From assembly GCA_963791455.1 (NCBI GenBank), contig CAWBSM010000002.1, positions 682,001 through 746,000 of the forward strand: a stretch of 64,000 bases of DNA, in the 5' to 3' direction. The stretch comes from Bog-473 sp963791455 (lineage in GTDB: Bacteria; Actinomycetota; Acidimicrobiia; Acidimicrobiales; RAAP-2). The position numbers and the translations under genes were made by a program. This document shows positions 24,114 through 32,968 of this stretch, piece after piece. The stretch's first letter is position 1; every line of letters begins with the position of its first letter. Under the pieces are notes generated by a model. The model had not been told where the DNA came from and did no database searches. It saw only the letters and a program-made list of their open reading frames with translations.

Positions 24114-24259
24114 GGTTCGATTCCCGCCACCTCCAAGGGGGCATGTTCATGAAAGAGCACGCCGAGTGTTCATGAAAGTGCCTTGTTGGAGGTGGCGATG
24201 AGTTCACTACTCGTCTGCTACCCCGTGGATGACGAAACCGCCGGCCTTATGGCCGGCGG
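24114..24259. repeat. Right attachment repeat (attR): displaced ssrA 3' end plus flank
   Basis: 24114-24135 repeats the last 22 bases of ssrA (T-arm and acceptor). 24136-24215 is identical to 4322-4401, and similarity continues through GACGAAACC and the hairpin CCGCCGGCC-TTAT-GGCCGGCGG at 24238-24259, the counterpart of 6143-6174. The four bases CTCA of the left copy are missing here. Flanking DNA beyond 24260 looks like ordinary high-GC chromosome. The left side directly abuts the IS630 remnant. Confidence 0.8.
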
Positions 24260-24440
24260 CGCCGCCGTATCGCGTCCATCTCAGCGGGACTCGCTGTGAA
24301 CGGCCACGGGTCGGCGGGGTCGTGTCGCGTCCACGGGGCCGACCGTAGGCCGAGGCCGCCTAAGCGGAAGATAGCCGTGCGGGTTCTAGTGGTGTGAAAC
24401 TCCCTTCGGCCAACTCGCTCTGCCGCCACAGGCGATCGAC
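24260..24440. other. High-GC spacer without a supported gene
   Basis: Sequence between the attR hairpin and the terminator hairpin at 24441. It has short ORFs on both strands with no recognisable protein. Confidence 0.4.
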
Positions 24441-24478
24441 CAACGGCCCCCGGCCTGCCCGAACCGGGGGCCGCGTTG
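24441..24478 (-). terminator. Intrinsic-terminator-like hairpin downstream of the permease
   Basis: CAACGGCCCCCGG pairs with CCGGGGGCCG(C)GTTG around a 10-base loop, giving a very stable stem about 110 bases past the permease stop. No strong U-run follows on either strand. It may terminate the permease transcript, but the direction is not certain. Confidence 0.5.
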
Positions 24479-24590
24479 GTTGCGGAGCGCGTGTCCCGTC
24501 GGGCAAAGGCGGTTTAACCCCGTGTCGGCGCGCCCTCGAGCTCGCCGTTTCCTCCAAGACGCTCGAGAACTCCCGGCAATGAACCAGCGT

Positions 24591-27032
24591 TCAGTCGAGC
24601 GGCCGCAGGAGGTCCGCGGCCTTCGATCGCGTCGCCACCCACGCCGGCGCGATGGCGATGACGTCGGCGCCCACGAGGACGCCCACCGCGATCGCCGCGG
24701 TGAGCAGAATCGGCACCACGGTGACCGGGACCGCCCCCAGGTTGTTGGCGAAGGTGTCCCACACCCCCCGGCCGACGATCAGCCCCAGCGGGACGCCGAT
24801 GACGATCCCCACGAGGGCCAACGTGGTGGCTTGCCACGAAACCGTCGAGACGACCTGGCGGTTGACGAAGCCGAGGACCTTCAAGAGCCCGACCTCTCGT
24901 CGGCGCCGCGACACGCTCACGACCAAGAGATGCGCCAGCGTCGCTGCACCGAATACGGCCAGCATCGCCCCGAAAATGAGCGGGAAGTTGACCGCCTCGC
25001 CGAAGTTGACCAGGGAGGTCGGAGCGAGGGGCTGTTGCGCAATCGATGAGTACGCGGCCAGGTAGTGGTCCATGGCCGCTTTTCCGCTCGGCCCTGGCGC
25101 GAAACTCACCCTGATCCCACCGGTGCTGAAGTTGTGCGCGGCGAACGCCCGCCGGCACAGGGCGAGCGTGGGACCCGGGAGGCAGGCCACGTGGATGAGG
25201 CCGGCCGTCGTCGTCAGGACCCCCGTGCCGAGGCTCACGAACCCCCCCAACTGCGGGAAGGCGATCTGGGAGACGACCCGGTACGGCTCGGTGTGGGGGG
25301 CACCCGAACGCGTGATGAACGTGATGTCCACCACCGACCCGATGTGCGCCCCCACCTGGTGCATGGTCGAGATGCCGAGGCCCACCTGGTCGTCGGCGAC
25401 CGGAAGCGTCCCGGCCACCGTCGAGAAGAGGAGAGGCCCCTTGATCGACGTCCCAGCGATGCTGCCGACGATCTTCCCGTTGACCGTGATGTCCCCCCCG
25501 CCGATACCTTCGGTGATGGCAGTGACGGCCGGGTTGTGCTCCAGGCTGGTCAGCAGGGCGGGGGTCGGCGGGCTGAAGCCGACCTGCTCCGGGTCACCGT
25601 AGAGGCGGGGCGTCGCCGTCAGGTGGGTCAGACTGGCGCCGAACACACCCGTCGCGCACAACGCTATGACGGCCAGCACCATGCCCAGGAGGGCAGAGCC
25701 CAGCGGAACGGCGAACCCCCCGGAGCGCCGCTCCAGGGCGTTGCGGACGCCGATTACTACGGTGGGCGGCGCGCCCAGCGTGACCAGGTTCCGCACCACC
25801 GCCGAGGAGCGGGACGGCACGGCTCGCTCGTCCATCCGCCGGACGCGCGCCGCCCGCAGGGCCGGCCAGACGCCGAGCGCCAGGACGACCACCACGGTGG
25901 CCAGCGCTCCTAGCAGGAGCACGAACGAGTCGAACGCGATCCCCGTGGAGTCCTCAGCCAGTCGGGCCTCGCCGAGGGGCGCGATGGGCGACAACAACGT
26001 GGCGATCAGGACGGCGCCCGCGGCGCCGGCCACGCCCACCACCAGGTTCCGTGCCATGTCGAGGGCGAAGAGCTCCCGGCCGGACATGCCGACGGCGACC
26101 AGGGTCGGATGGTCCTCACTCTCGACGGCGCTCTGGCGGGCCAGGGCCTGGCCCACGACCGCCAGCGAGACGAGCGCGGCCAGCGCGGCGAGGATCCACC
26201 ACCCGACGGCCTGCGGGTGGATGGACGCCTGGATCGTGGCGGCGGTGCCGTCCTCGCTCGAGGCGCCGACGTTGCCCACGCCCAGGTTCAGCCGGTTGAC
26301 CTCGTCGTAGAACTGGGGGATGCCGGCCGCACCGTGGCGGAGGCGGACGAAGTACTGGTATTGCAGCGCCGTGTGCGGGATCACCGAGCGCGCGAACGCC
26401 GGGCCGGCGTACAGGAAGTAGCCCGGTGTGCCCCCGGAGGGGAACTCGACCTCGCTGGCTTCGATCCCGACCACTTGCAGCGCGAGGCGCGGACCGTGCG
26501 GGGGGACGTACCCCGTGTTGGGGTTGTTGTAGTCGGCGGCTTGTGAGGGCGCTTCGAACGGGACGTGGATCACGGCACCGATGTGCACGCCGTAGTCCTT
26601 TTCCAACGTGGACGAGGCGAGCACCTGGTCGGGTCTCGACGGGTCGGGCAGCTGGCCGGACACAAGCGTAAAGGGCGACCCGCGGCCCGACACGACCGCC
26701 ACGCCGAAGTTGTTGGGGTTGATCTGCTGTGGGCAGTCGCACGTCGGATTGCCCGCGTCCGGGAAGATCAGCTCGGTGGCCGAGGCCACCCCGGGGAGAT
26801 GGGCCACCGTCGGCTGCGGTCTGGTGGCGTAGACGATGCTGTCGAACCCGTGGGCCGCCACGAACCGCGGGAACGCGTTCTCCGTGCGGCGGCCCGCGGC
26901 CGCGGCCGCCAGCACGATGCCGCCAACGACGCTGATCAAGATGGCGATGGCCAGCCAGGACCGCCAGCGGCGGCGTAACCCGGCGTGGAACACCACCCTG
27001 ACTGCTCCCACGGCACGCTCCTTCCGTGCCAT
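24591..27032 (-). CDS. FtsX-like ABC transporter permease
   Basis: About 813 residues from ATG 27032 (MARKERAVGAVR). The first transmembrane helix (WLAIAILISVVGGIVLAAA) is followed by a large extracytoplasmic domain. A three-helix block near the middle (AALVSLAVVGQALAR, FVLLLGALATVVVVLALG) and a C-terminal FtsX block (FGAATLAHLLVVSVSRRRREVGLLKVLGF with the EVGLLKVLG coupling motif) follow. It resembles MacB/LolC-type duplicated-FtsX exporters. No ATPase gene is adjacent, so its partner must be encoded elsewhere. The frame is open to 27191, but that extension is not protein-like. Confidence 0.85.
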   Translation of the reverse strand: MARKERAVGAVRVVFHAGLRRRWRSWLAIAILISVVGGIVLAAAAAGRRTENAFPRFVAAHGFDSIVYATRPQPTVAHLPGVASATELIFPDAGNPTCDCPQQINPNNFGVAVVSGRGSPFTLVSGQLPDPSRPDQVLASSTLEKDYGVHIGAVIHVPFEAPSQAADYNNPNTGYVPPHGPRLALQVVGIEASEVEFPSGGTPGYFLYAGPAFARSVIPHTALQYQYFVRLRHGAAGIPQFYDEVNRLNLGVGNVGASSEDGTAATIQASIHPQAVGWWILAALAALVSLAVVGQALARQSAVESEDHPTLVAVGMSGRELFALDMARNLVVGVAGAAGAVLIATLLSPIAPLGEARLAEDSTGIAFDSFVLLLGALATVVVVLALGVWPALRAARVRRMDERAVPSRSSAVVRNLVTLGAPPTVVIGVRNALERRSGGFAVPLGSALLGMVLAVIALCATGVFGASLTHLTATPRLYGDPEQVGFSPPTPALLTSLEHNPAVTAITEGIGGGDITVNGKIVGSIAGTSIKGPLLFSTVAGTLPVADDQVGLGISTMHQVGAHIGSVVDITFITRSGAPHTEPYRVVSQIAFPQLGGFVSLGTGVLTTTAGLIHVACLPGPTLALCRRAFAAHNFSTGGIRVSFAPGPSGKAAMDHYLAAYSSIAQQPLAPTSLVNFGEAVNFPLIFGAMLAVFGAATLAHLLVVSVSRRRREVGLLKVLGFVNRQVVSTVSWQATTLALVGIVIGVPLGLIVGRGVWDTFANNLGAVPVTVVPILLTAAIAVGVLVGADVIAIAPAWVATRSKAADLLRPLD

Positions 27033-27400
27033 TAGCTTGCCGCTCCTAATGCGGGTTCCCAAGGTGGCCACCCTGCGGAACCCGGTCGTGGTGGCACCAC
27101 CCGCCAGGGGACTGCCAGCCCCTGGCGGTGACGAACATGGCACCGAGCTGTTGGAGCCCGAGACTTGTAAGCCATCCCTCGGGCGGGACAACGGCGACAG
27201 TTACCGTTCTGATGTGGGTGCCAATTTGAGCGAAGACAGCGCTCGCACCCCGTCATGGGTGTCCTGGTTGGACTCATCTTGGGTGCTCATCGGGCGCCTT
27301 GGGCCTTCAAGGCTCACATGCGAATGGGGCAATCGTCCAGGTCAGCGGTCAGCTCAAACATGAACGGCAGCTCGAACGTAAGTGTCACCCCGCTCATGGC
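27033..27400. other. Upstream region of the permease, no gene seen
   Basis: Contains the probable permease promoter region and no conserved ORF. A palindromic CCCGCCAGGGGACTGCCAGCCCCTGGCGG-like arrangement lies near 27100-27127 and can form a hairpin; its role is unknown. Confidence 0.4.
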
Positions 27401-27720
27401 GCGTCTGCAACTCCGTCCGGAGCGTCCCAAAGCTGGTTGGGGGCGCTGGCCCGGATCCGGCGCTCGACGAGGTCGCCGGGACGCTGCGCCCGCTCGTCGG
27501 CGAGCGTGGTGCGCTGGAAGGCGCGTCCCCGCCGGGCGCCACGACCCCAAGCTCACGCATCGGGCGCTCGACGGTGCAGCGGGCGACCCGAGTGCCCTCT
27601 CGATTGAGCTGGGTCCAGACCTTGTCCGACCCCGTAGACGTCGAGGTTGTCCGTCTACACCTTGGCGATCTTGGGTTTCAGCTCCTCGTCACAGACGCGC
27701 CGGCGGCTCGGTGGCCGCCG
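27400..27720 (-). pseudogene. Decayed IS3-family orfB remnant
   Basis: On the minus strand, fragments in shifting frames match OrfB of the intact IS3 element: VCDEELKPKIAKV (cf. VRDEELKGEILRV), TDNLDVYGV (cf. GDNLEVYGA), LDPAQSRG in one frame and RPGDLVERRIRASAPNQLW (cf. RPADLVERRFRADEPNRLW). Stops and frameshifts abound. It is a fossil of a related IS outside the ssrA island. Confidence 0.72.
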
Positions 27721-27758
27721 GCGTGCCGCGTAGGGGCCTCAAGGCCCTTTGGCGGCTC

Positions 27759-28952
27759 CTATGAGGGTCGGGATCTCTTGGGGCTGATCCGTGGCGGCAT
27801 CGGCCGGATCCCAACCGAGCGCCAGGGAAAGCCGGACACGGCGGCCCACTCCTCCGGCGTGGCGTCCTGCCACACCCAGAACGACGCGCCGAGCGCGCCC
27901 GCCCGCCGGCTGGCGCTCAAGAACTCGGTGATCTCTGCTCCGCTTGGTGAGACGGTCCGACCGCCATCGCCAGCGAAGTTAAAAGCCTGGCCGATGACGT
28001 GCACGGGTCGGAGCGTCGAGAGGCGAGCCACGTCGAGCATGGCGTCGGTGCCGGGATCGGTGCACTCCCAGTAAATCATCGGGGCGAAGGCATCGACGTA
28101 TGGCGCCATCGCCTGGTAGGGGTAGCCGCCGTCCCAGCTGACGTCGGTCGGAGGGTAGACGGTGGCCACGACCGGCCGGCTCCCGGCGGCTTGCCGAACA
28201 AGCTCGAGGTACACGGCCGCCCGCTGCGCGCTCAGCATGACACCCTCGGTCGCCTCCTCGATGTCGGCGCTGTAGCCGTCGATCTGCTGACCGTCGGGGG
28301 CGCGCCAGTCGAGGATCTGCGCGGTCCACTGGGCGTCGCCGACGGGGTCCCACAGGTACGGGAAACCCCACGCGATCACGGCAAGGCCGTGGGCGTGGGC
28401 GGCGGGCACGAGCGAGTCGAGCTCCTCCGCGCCGTAGAAGCCGTTCATCGAGTCACCCACCCGGACCCACAGCTGGTGCAGCCCCGCCGAAACGGCCTGC
28501 TGCACGATCTCGTTGGGGTCGCCACTTTCAGTGCTGTCCCACTCCCAGATCCACATCCCTTTCCCGGTGAGCGCCCCGACGTGTGAGGTCCACGGCGCCG
28601 GAGCCTTCACCGGCGGAAGAGACGTCACGAGGACCGCTGGGTGCCAGGGCGGCGGTGAGGGCGGGAGTGGCGGCTGCGGAGGCACGGGGCAGCCGGCGAG
28701 CGCGACCTGGCCGGAAGTCGTCGGTACTGTCGCGGTGGTCGGCGCGGGCTGGGCGGCCGGGTGCGCCCGCCGTCCTCTTGGCCGCGAAGCGAGTGCCGGT
28801 CGCAGAAGGCGCGAGGGCGCCGAGATGGCGACACGGCCCGAGCCACTCGAGGCCTTCGGACGAGTGGAGCCGGACGCCGCAGCGAGCGTTGCCACAGCGG
28901 CTACTGCGATGCCGACAAGCACGACTGACCGGGCGACCCACGAGCGTGTCAT
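27759..28952 (-). CDS. Secreted TIM-barrel (glycoside-hydrolase-like) protein
   Basis: About 397 residues from ATG 28952. A hydrophobic leader (SVVLVGIAVAAVATLAAA) and a Pro/Ser-rich linker precede a catalytic-looking domain from about residue 125: GMWIWEWDST, HQLWVRVGDS, LAVIAWGFPYLWDP, QIDGYSADIEEA, AFAPMIYWECTDPG and ASFWVWQDATPEEW. The alternating strands and acidic ends of strands fit a (beta/alpha)8 glycosidase-like fold, but the family is not clear to me. Likely cell-surface or secreted. Confidence 0.65.
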   Translation of the reverse strand: MTRSWVARSVVLVGIAVAAVATLAAASGSTRPKASSGSGRVAISAPSRLLRPALASRPRGRRAHPAAQPAPTTATVPTTSGQVALAGCPVPPQPPLPPSPPPWHPAVLVTSLPPVKAPAPWTSHVGALTGKGMWIWEWDSTESGDPNEIVQQAVSAGLHQLWVRVGDSMNGFYGAEELDSLVPAAHAHGLAVIAWGFPYLWDPVGDAQWTAQILDWRAPDGQQIDGYSADIEEATEGVMLSAQRAAVYLELVRQAAGSRPVVATVYPPTDVSWDGGYPYQAMAPYVDAFAPMIYWECTDPGTDAMLDVARLSTLRPVHVIGQAFNFAGDGGRTVSPSGAEITEFLSASRRAGALGASFWVWQDATPEEWAAVSGFPWRSVGIRPMPPRISPKRSRPS

Positions 28953-29092
28953 CCGGCCGGACAAGAGCACGGTCCATTGTCGCGGGCCGCCTGATCGCGC
29001 GCTTGGCAGCGGCGCTATCCGCACGTATCGACTGGGATCGCTCCGGGTAAGCCGAGAAGCGACCGGCTTAGGGCCGGGGTCGTGGATGGGCG

Positions 29093-29380
29093 TTATGGCT
29101 GGAGGTTGTAGACGTCGACCTCAGTTTCTTGCGGTGGGTTCTCGAACCCGCCGGGGATACCGGCCTGCAAGCGGGGAAGGAGTGTTTTGTCACGAAATGC
29201 TTCCCAGCTTGCTCGTGAGTCGTGGATCGCCATGATCGTCCAGCCGTCGCCAGCAGGTCCGGCAGCATGGAAGATCTGGCCCTCGGGAAGGGTGTCGCGG
29301 CTCGGGTGCACGGCGGCAAGGGACGCCTCGTACTGCTCTTTAGTGCCGCCGGGGAAGTGATGGATGATTCCGAAAGCCAT
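29093..29380 (-). CDS. Small ABM-like (dimeric alpha-beta barrel) protein
   Basis: 95 residues from ATG 29380, preceded by GGGAG at a good distance. MAFGIIHHFPGGTKEQYEASL, QIFHAAGPAGDGWTIMAIHDS and WEAFRDKTLLPRL fit a one-domain dimeric barrel. It is paralogous in layout to the 101-residue protein at 61836-62141. Function unknown. Confidence 0.7.
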   Translation of the reverse strand: MAFGIIHHFPGGTKEQYEASLAAVHPSRDTLPEGQIFHAAGPAGDGWTIMAIHDSRASWEAFRDKTLLPRLQAGIPGGFENPPQETEVDVYNLQP

Positions 29381-29439
29381 AGTTTCTCCCTTCGTGTTTG
29401 CCGAACCTTCGCGATCGGTCACCGTAGCTCGCATGAACC

Positions 29440-29876
29440 AGGGTGGCGACCGGGCGGACCCTTTGCCTCACTCCCGGTATCAATGTACGGGGGCAGGTTC
29501 AGCCACAACGTTTCTTGGGTCTCGCTGCCTGGTTCAGTTCGCTTTGGAAGTGCCTCTACCTACCCAATGATCCGGCCCACGACACTGCACCTGCCGATTG
29601 GCGAGGTGAAAGAGTTCATTCGTCAAGTTGGCTCTTACACCAATCAGGTTCGGGACGTTCACCTTGAGCTAGGTGCGCGAGGGGGTCCTTGGACGGAGCA
29701 AGAGTTTGTGGACCTTGAAGACCAAACTCATCGAGAACCATAAGGGATCGATGCAATCAGGCAGCATTTCGCGGCCGCTCTCGCCGCAGCGGAGCCGGAA
29801 ACGGAGGGCGAGGTCTCGACATAGTTTTGGAAACGTGAACTACTCGAACGCTACGGCTTGGGTGATGGGAGGGACA
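29440..29876. other. Intergenic, with one possible small ORF at 29568-29743
   Basis: An ATG at 29568 opens 58 codons (MIRPTTLHLPIGEVKEFIRQ...) ending at 29743. It is amphipathic and acidic at the C-terminus but without a recognised family or clear ribosome-binding site. The rest shows nothing conserved. The SDR promoter should lie in the last 100 bases. Confidence 0.3.
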
Positions 29877-30680
29877 ATGTCGAACAGAGTTGCAATCGTC
29901 ACGGGGGCCTCGGCAGGCATAGGGCTGAGCGTGGCTCGTGGGCTCCACGAACGAGGGTGGGCCGTCGTCGGGGCGAGTCGCCGGGGCACGGGCTCGGATG
30001 GATGGACGTCCGTGGTGATGGATGTCGATGATGACCGATCCGTGGCCCATGGGGTGCAGGGAGTTGTTGTCGAGCACGGACGGGTCGATGCCGTGGTGGC
30101 CAACGCTGGCTGGGGATTGGCCGGGGCGGTCGAGCAGACTCCCATAGAAGAGGCGAAGGCACAGCTGGAGACGAACTTCTGGGGCGCCGTACGGGTTGTG
30201 CAGGCCGTGCTGCCGACGATGCGCCGCCAGGGATCTGGACGCATTGTCCTCGTCAGCTCCATCGGTGGCGTCATCGGCCTCCCATTCCAGGCCTTCTACA
30301 GCGCCAGCAAGTTCGCGCTTGAGGGCTACGGCGAGGCGTTGGCCTACGAGGTCGCACCATTCGGCATCGAGGTGAGCCTGGTGCAACCGGGCAACGTCCG
30401 GACGGACTTCACTCAGAGCAGGCGTCGGGTCAGCGCGCCCAAAGATGACGATCCCTACGTCACGGCCGCCGCCAAGGCGATCGGCGTCATGGAGCACGAT
30501 GAGGCCAACGGGGTTCCACCGGACAAGGTGGCCGTCGTCGTGGAGAAGCTCCTGAACTCGGCTCGTCCTCGCCGACGCGTCTCGGTTGGGAAGGTGGGAG
30601 AGCGGGTGGGTCTCCCGGCCAAGCGCCTGTTGCCGTACCGGGTGTTCGAAGGGGCGGCCAAGACCAGCCTCGGCGTGTAG
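29877..30680 (+). CDS. Short-chain dehydrogenase/reductase (SDR)
   Basis: 267 residues. GGGAGGGAC precedes ATG 29877, which gives the start MSNRVAIVTGASAGIG with the cofactor loop. VANAGWG replaces NNAG, SSIGG carries the catalytic Ser and YSASKFALEG the Tyr-Lys pair. The long upstream extension (from 29673) is not protein-like. It would be an NADP-dependent oxidoreductase of unknown substrate. Confidence 0.85.
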   Translation: MSNRVAIVTGASAGIGLSVARGLHERGWAVVGASRRGTGSDGWTSVVMDVDDDRSVAHGVQGVVVEHGRVDAVVANAGWGLAGAVEQTPIEEAKAQLETNFWGAVRVVQAVLPTMRRQGSGRIVLVSSIGGVIGLPFQAFYSASKFALEGYGEALAYEVAPFGIEVSLVQPGNVRTDFTQSRRRVSAPKDDDPYVTAAAKAIGVMEHDEANGVPPDKVAVVVEKLLNSARPRRRVSVGKVGERVGLPAKRLLPYRVFEGAAKTSLGV

Positions 30681-31202
30681 TCAAGCAACTATCCGCCAGG
30701 GCGCCGAACTGCCCCAGCGTCCCGGCGGTGTGGGGCACCCGTTCAGGAGCATCGGTGGCCGATCACCGGAGGTGTAGGACGCTTCCTCACTCCCCGATCG
30801 GCTGGTCGATCGGCACGGCTCGCACATGAAAACCGCCGCTACTCCTTTGCGGAGAACCATCAATTGGTAAGTCGGCTTCCTGTCTCTCGTTATCCCGTTT
30901 CGCCGGTTCAGCCTGATCCTCGATGACCTGAGGCCGATCCTCGACAACTCTCACGTGACCAATGGACGGTCTCGGTGCGACGTGCCGGTCGGATGCGTCA
31001 GCTAACTTTTGGAGCCGACGTTTCTCTCGACGACGCCGGAGGGGGCCACCCCTTGGTGTAGGTAGATCGCCCTGGCCCACGAATCGAGCCTAGGGGATGG
31101 TGTGGTGAGAACGGTGGCTTTGCTCGGACTACGAGTGGCTGGTGCAGTCCCGACGGACTGAGGCAGTCTGCACCCTGCACGGTATCGGCAGGGGCGGCTG
31201 GG
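30681..31202. other. Intergenic stretch without a supported gene
   Basis: About 520 bases. A 97-codon minus-strand ORF (30787-31080) is highly charged and without family resemblance; I consider it fortuitous. No RNA gene or strong hairpin was noticed. Confidence 0.4.
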
Positions 31203-31637
31203 TCAGCCGCCCGCCGGTCGGAGCAAGACGAGGGGAATCTCTCGGTCTGTCTTGCGCTGATACCCGGCGTAATTGCGGTGCTTGCTGGCGATGATCGGCC
31301 AGATCCGTGCCCGCTCGTTGGCATCGGCCATCTCAGCGATCATCGACTCAGCGGGTTTGGGGCCTAGCTTGACCATCACCTTCGGATCGTCCCTGAGGTT
31401 GAGGAACCATGCGGGGTTGGTGTCATCACCGCCGCGGGAAGCCACGACCACGATGGTCGAATCCTCTTGGTAGGGCGAGGTCAGCATGGTCGTGCGCGGC
31501 TGGCCGCTCTTTCTGCCGGTCGTGGTCAGCTCGATGACAGGCATCCCAGAGAAGTGCCAGCCGAGCCGACCTCCCGAAGCGCCGAGCAGTACCCGATGAA
31601 CGCGATTCATCGCTTTGAAGGCGAGGTCCGAAGGCAT
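31203..31637 (-). CDS. Deazaflavin (F420)-dependent nitroreductase-family protein
   Basis: 144 residues of the Ddn/DUF385 split-barrel family: VIELTTTGRKSGQPRTTMLT, VVVASRGGDDTNPAWFLNLRDDPKV and a C-terminal YAGYQRKTDREIPLVLLRP. These proteins use coenzyme F420 to reduce quinones or xenobiotics. The presence of this family suggests that the host makes F420. It is a single gene on the minus strand, next to a group II intron remnant. Confidence 0.88.
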   Translation of the reverse strand: MPSDLAFKAMNRVHRVLLGASGGRLGWHFSGMPVIELTTTGRKSGQPRTTMLTSPYQEDSTIVVVASRGGDDTNPAWFLNLRDDPKVMVKLGPKPAESMIAEMADANERARIWPIIASKHRNYAGYQRKTDREIPLVLLRPAGG

Positions 31638-31639
31638 TG

Positions 31640-32400
31640 GTAGTCAGGGGCGCGGCACTCGAACGAGCCCGGTTCCCCATCCCCCTTTCAATCCGTGCAT
31701 GCGGTTTTCCCGCACACGGCTTTCCGACGGTCTTCTGGACATGGTTACGCAGCCTTGGGGTAACGGATCGTGCCAACGAGCTTGTGCAGGCCCTGGTCGT
31801 GGAACCAGGCCTCGGTCCAGCGGTCCGCCTGACCGGCGTGGAGGGATCGGCCCCGCTTCTTGACGAGCAAGCGATGGAGCCGCCACGCCACGTAGCGGTC
31901 GAGTTGGCGGAACTTCCGGGCCGCATTCCCGGTGCGAAAGTAGTTGCCCCAGCCCCGAAGGAACTGGTTGAGCCGTGCGATGACGGCCTCCAACTGGCGC
32001 TTCGTGCCGTCGGGCTTTGGGATCTCCACCCGCCGCACCGGCGCCGGATGGTAGTTGCCTGCACGGAGGCTGTCATGAAGTTCACCGAGCATCTACTCGA
32101 CCCCATAAGCCTCCACGGCGGCGATGGTGATCTGATCGACCCCTTCCGCCCCACGATTGGCTCGGACCCGCTCCCATGCCTCCCAGAGAATGTCGTCCCT
32201 GTAGATACGGTCATACGACGCGATGGACACCCGCCGTCGCAACGAGCGCCTCACCTGGAGGTCGTTGGCAGACCTCCTGGGCTGCACACAGAGCCAGTTG
32301 ACGGGTATCAAGACAGCCCGCTTTGCCATCGGAATGCGCCTTGCGATGCGCATCACCCAGTGGCTGGGCCGTCCGGCCTCTGAGTTCATCTACGCAGTCC
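31640..32400 (-). mobile_element. Group II intron remnant with gutted reverse transcriptase
   Basis: The minus strand carries the start and the maturase end of a group II intron protein and, after it, a hairpin (31693-31719: CCGTGTGCGG, loop GAAAA, CCGCATGCACGG) typical of the conserved intron RNA segment after the ORF, followed by GGGGGATGGGG-type sequence. An internal deletion removed the RT core. The 5' intron end was not located. It lies immediately upstream of the Ddn gene start. Confidence 0.65.
31745..32389 (-). pseudogene. Group II intron reverse transcriptase/maturase, nonsense and deletion
   Basis: In one frame: YDRIYRDDILWEAWERVRANRGAEGVD (RT block 0), then a TAG at 32093-32095, then LRAGNYHPAPVRRVEIPKPDGTKRQLE. 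It jumps directly to the maturase domain X (LNQFLRGWGNYFRTGNA, YVAWRLHRLLVKKRG, FHDQGLHKLVGTIRYP). The catalytic blocks with YADD, normally about 250-300 residues, are absent. Thus the reading frame is dead both by nonsense and by deletion. Confidence 0.8.
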
Positions 32401-32472
32401 GCTGGTAGTGGCCTCCTCCCAGCGGACTCTTATGTCGAGGGCGCCACCGGGCGAAGCGAGCCGCTGCGGTCC

Positions 32473-32922
32473 CTACAGCAGCAGATTCAGTATCTCGAAG
32501 GTCCGCTCCCAGTGGGGGGCGTGGGGCGTCCGAAGCGTAGGGTCGATGACCTTGAACGTCCGGGCCAACGCCACACTGAGGCCGCCTGCGACCACCGGCA
32601 ACCTGGCCTCTGTCTCTGCACTGATTGCCAGGTCGAGCGGTGGTAGGGCGGCAAGATGCTCGAGAATCGGTGCCACCTCTATCTCCTCGTCCATCTTCTT
32701 GAACACGTGGAGCGCCTCCTGCAACCCCTTGGTCACCGGGAGGTCCCACGGCTCGACGATGTCGCGCAGGTTGGCCTTGGCCGTGGCCTCGCCGACCAGG
32801 AGAAGGTCGTGGAGCTTCGAGTTGACGAAGTCGCTGTAGCGCTTCAGGTCGTCCTTGTCGACTGTGACGCCAGCCGCGCTGCGGAAGAACCGCTCGAACT
32901 TGGCAACGCCCATCACCGCCAC
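32473..32922 (-). CDS. DUF1931 histone-fold-like protein
   Basis: 149 residues, start GTG 32922, giving the family N-terminus (M)AVMGVAKFERFFR. It continues DVDKDDLKRYSDFVNSKLHDLL-like, AKANLRDIVEPWDLPVTKGLQ, and ends ARTFKVIDPTLRTP...WERTF. Bacterial DUF1931 proteins contain a duplicated histone-like fold and probably bind DNA as monomers. It is a single gene between the intron remnant and a PLDc_N/SHOCT remnant. Confidence 0.85.
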   Translation of the reverse strand: MAVMGVAKFERFFRSAAGVTVDKDDLKRYSDFVNSKLHDLLLVGEATAKANLRDIVEPWDLPVTKGLQEALHVFKKMDEEIEVAPILEHLAALPPLDLAISAETEARLPVVAGGLSVALARTFKVIDPTLRTPHAPHWERTFEILNLLL

Positions 32923-32968
32923 GTCCAGACCTCCCTGTCTCGAAACCCCCTGCACCAGCGGACCGCCA

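Noticed and set aside
24652..26546. Several plus-strand ORFs of 130-280 codons
   Set aside because: Antisense shadows of the FtsX-type permease, Arg/Ala-rich with no domain.
30787..31080. 97-codon minus-strand ORF
   Set aside because: No family, no ribosome-binding site and biased charged composition; probably chance.
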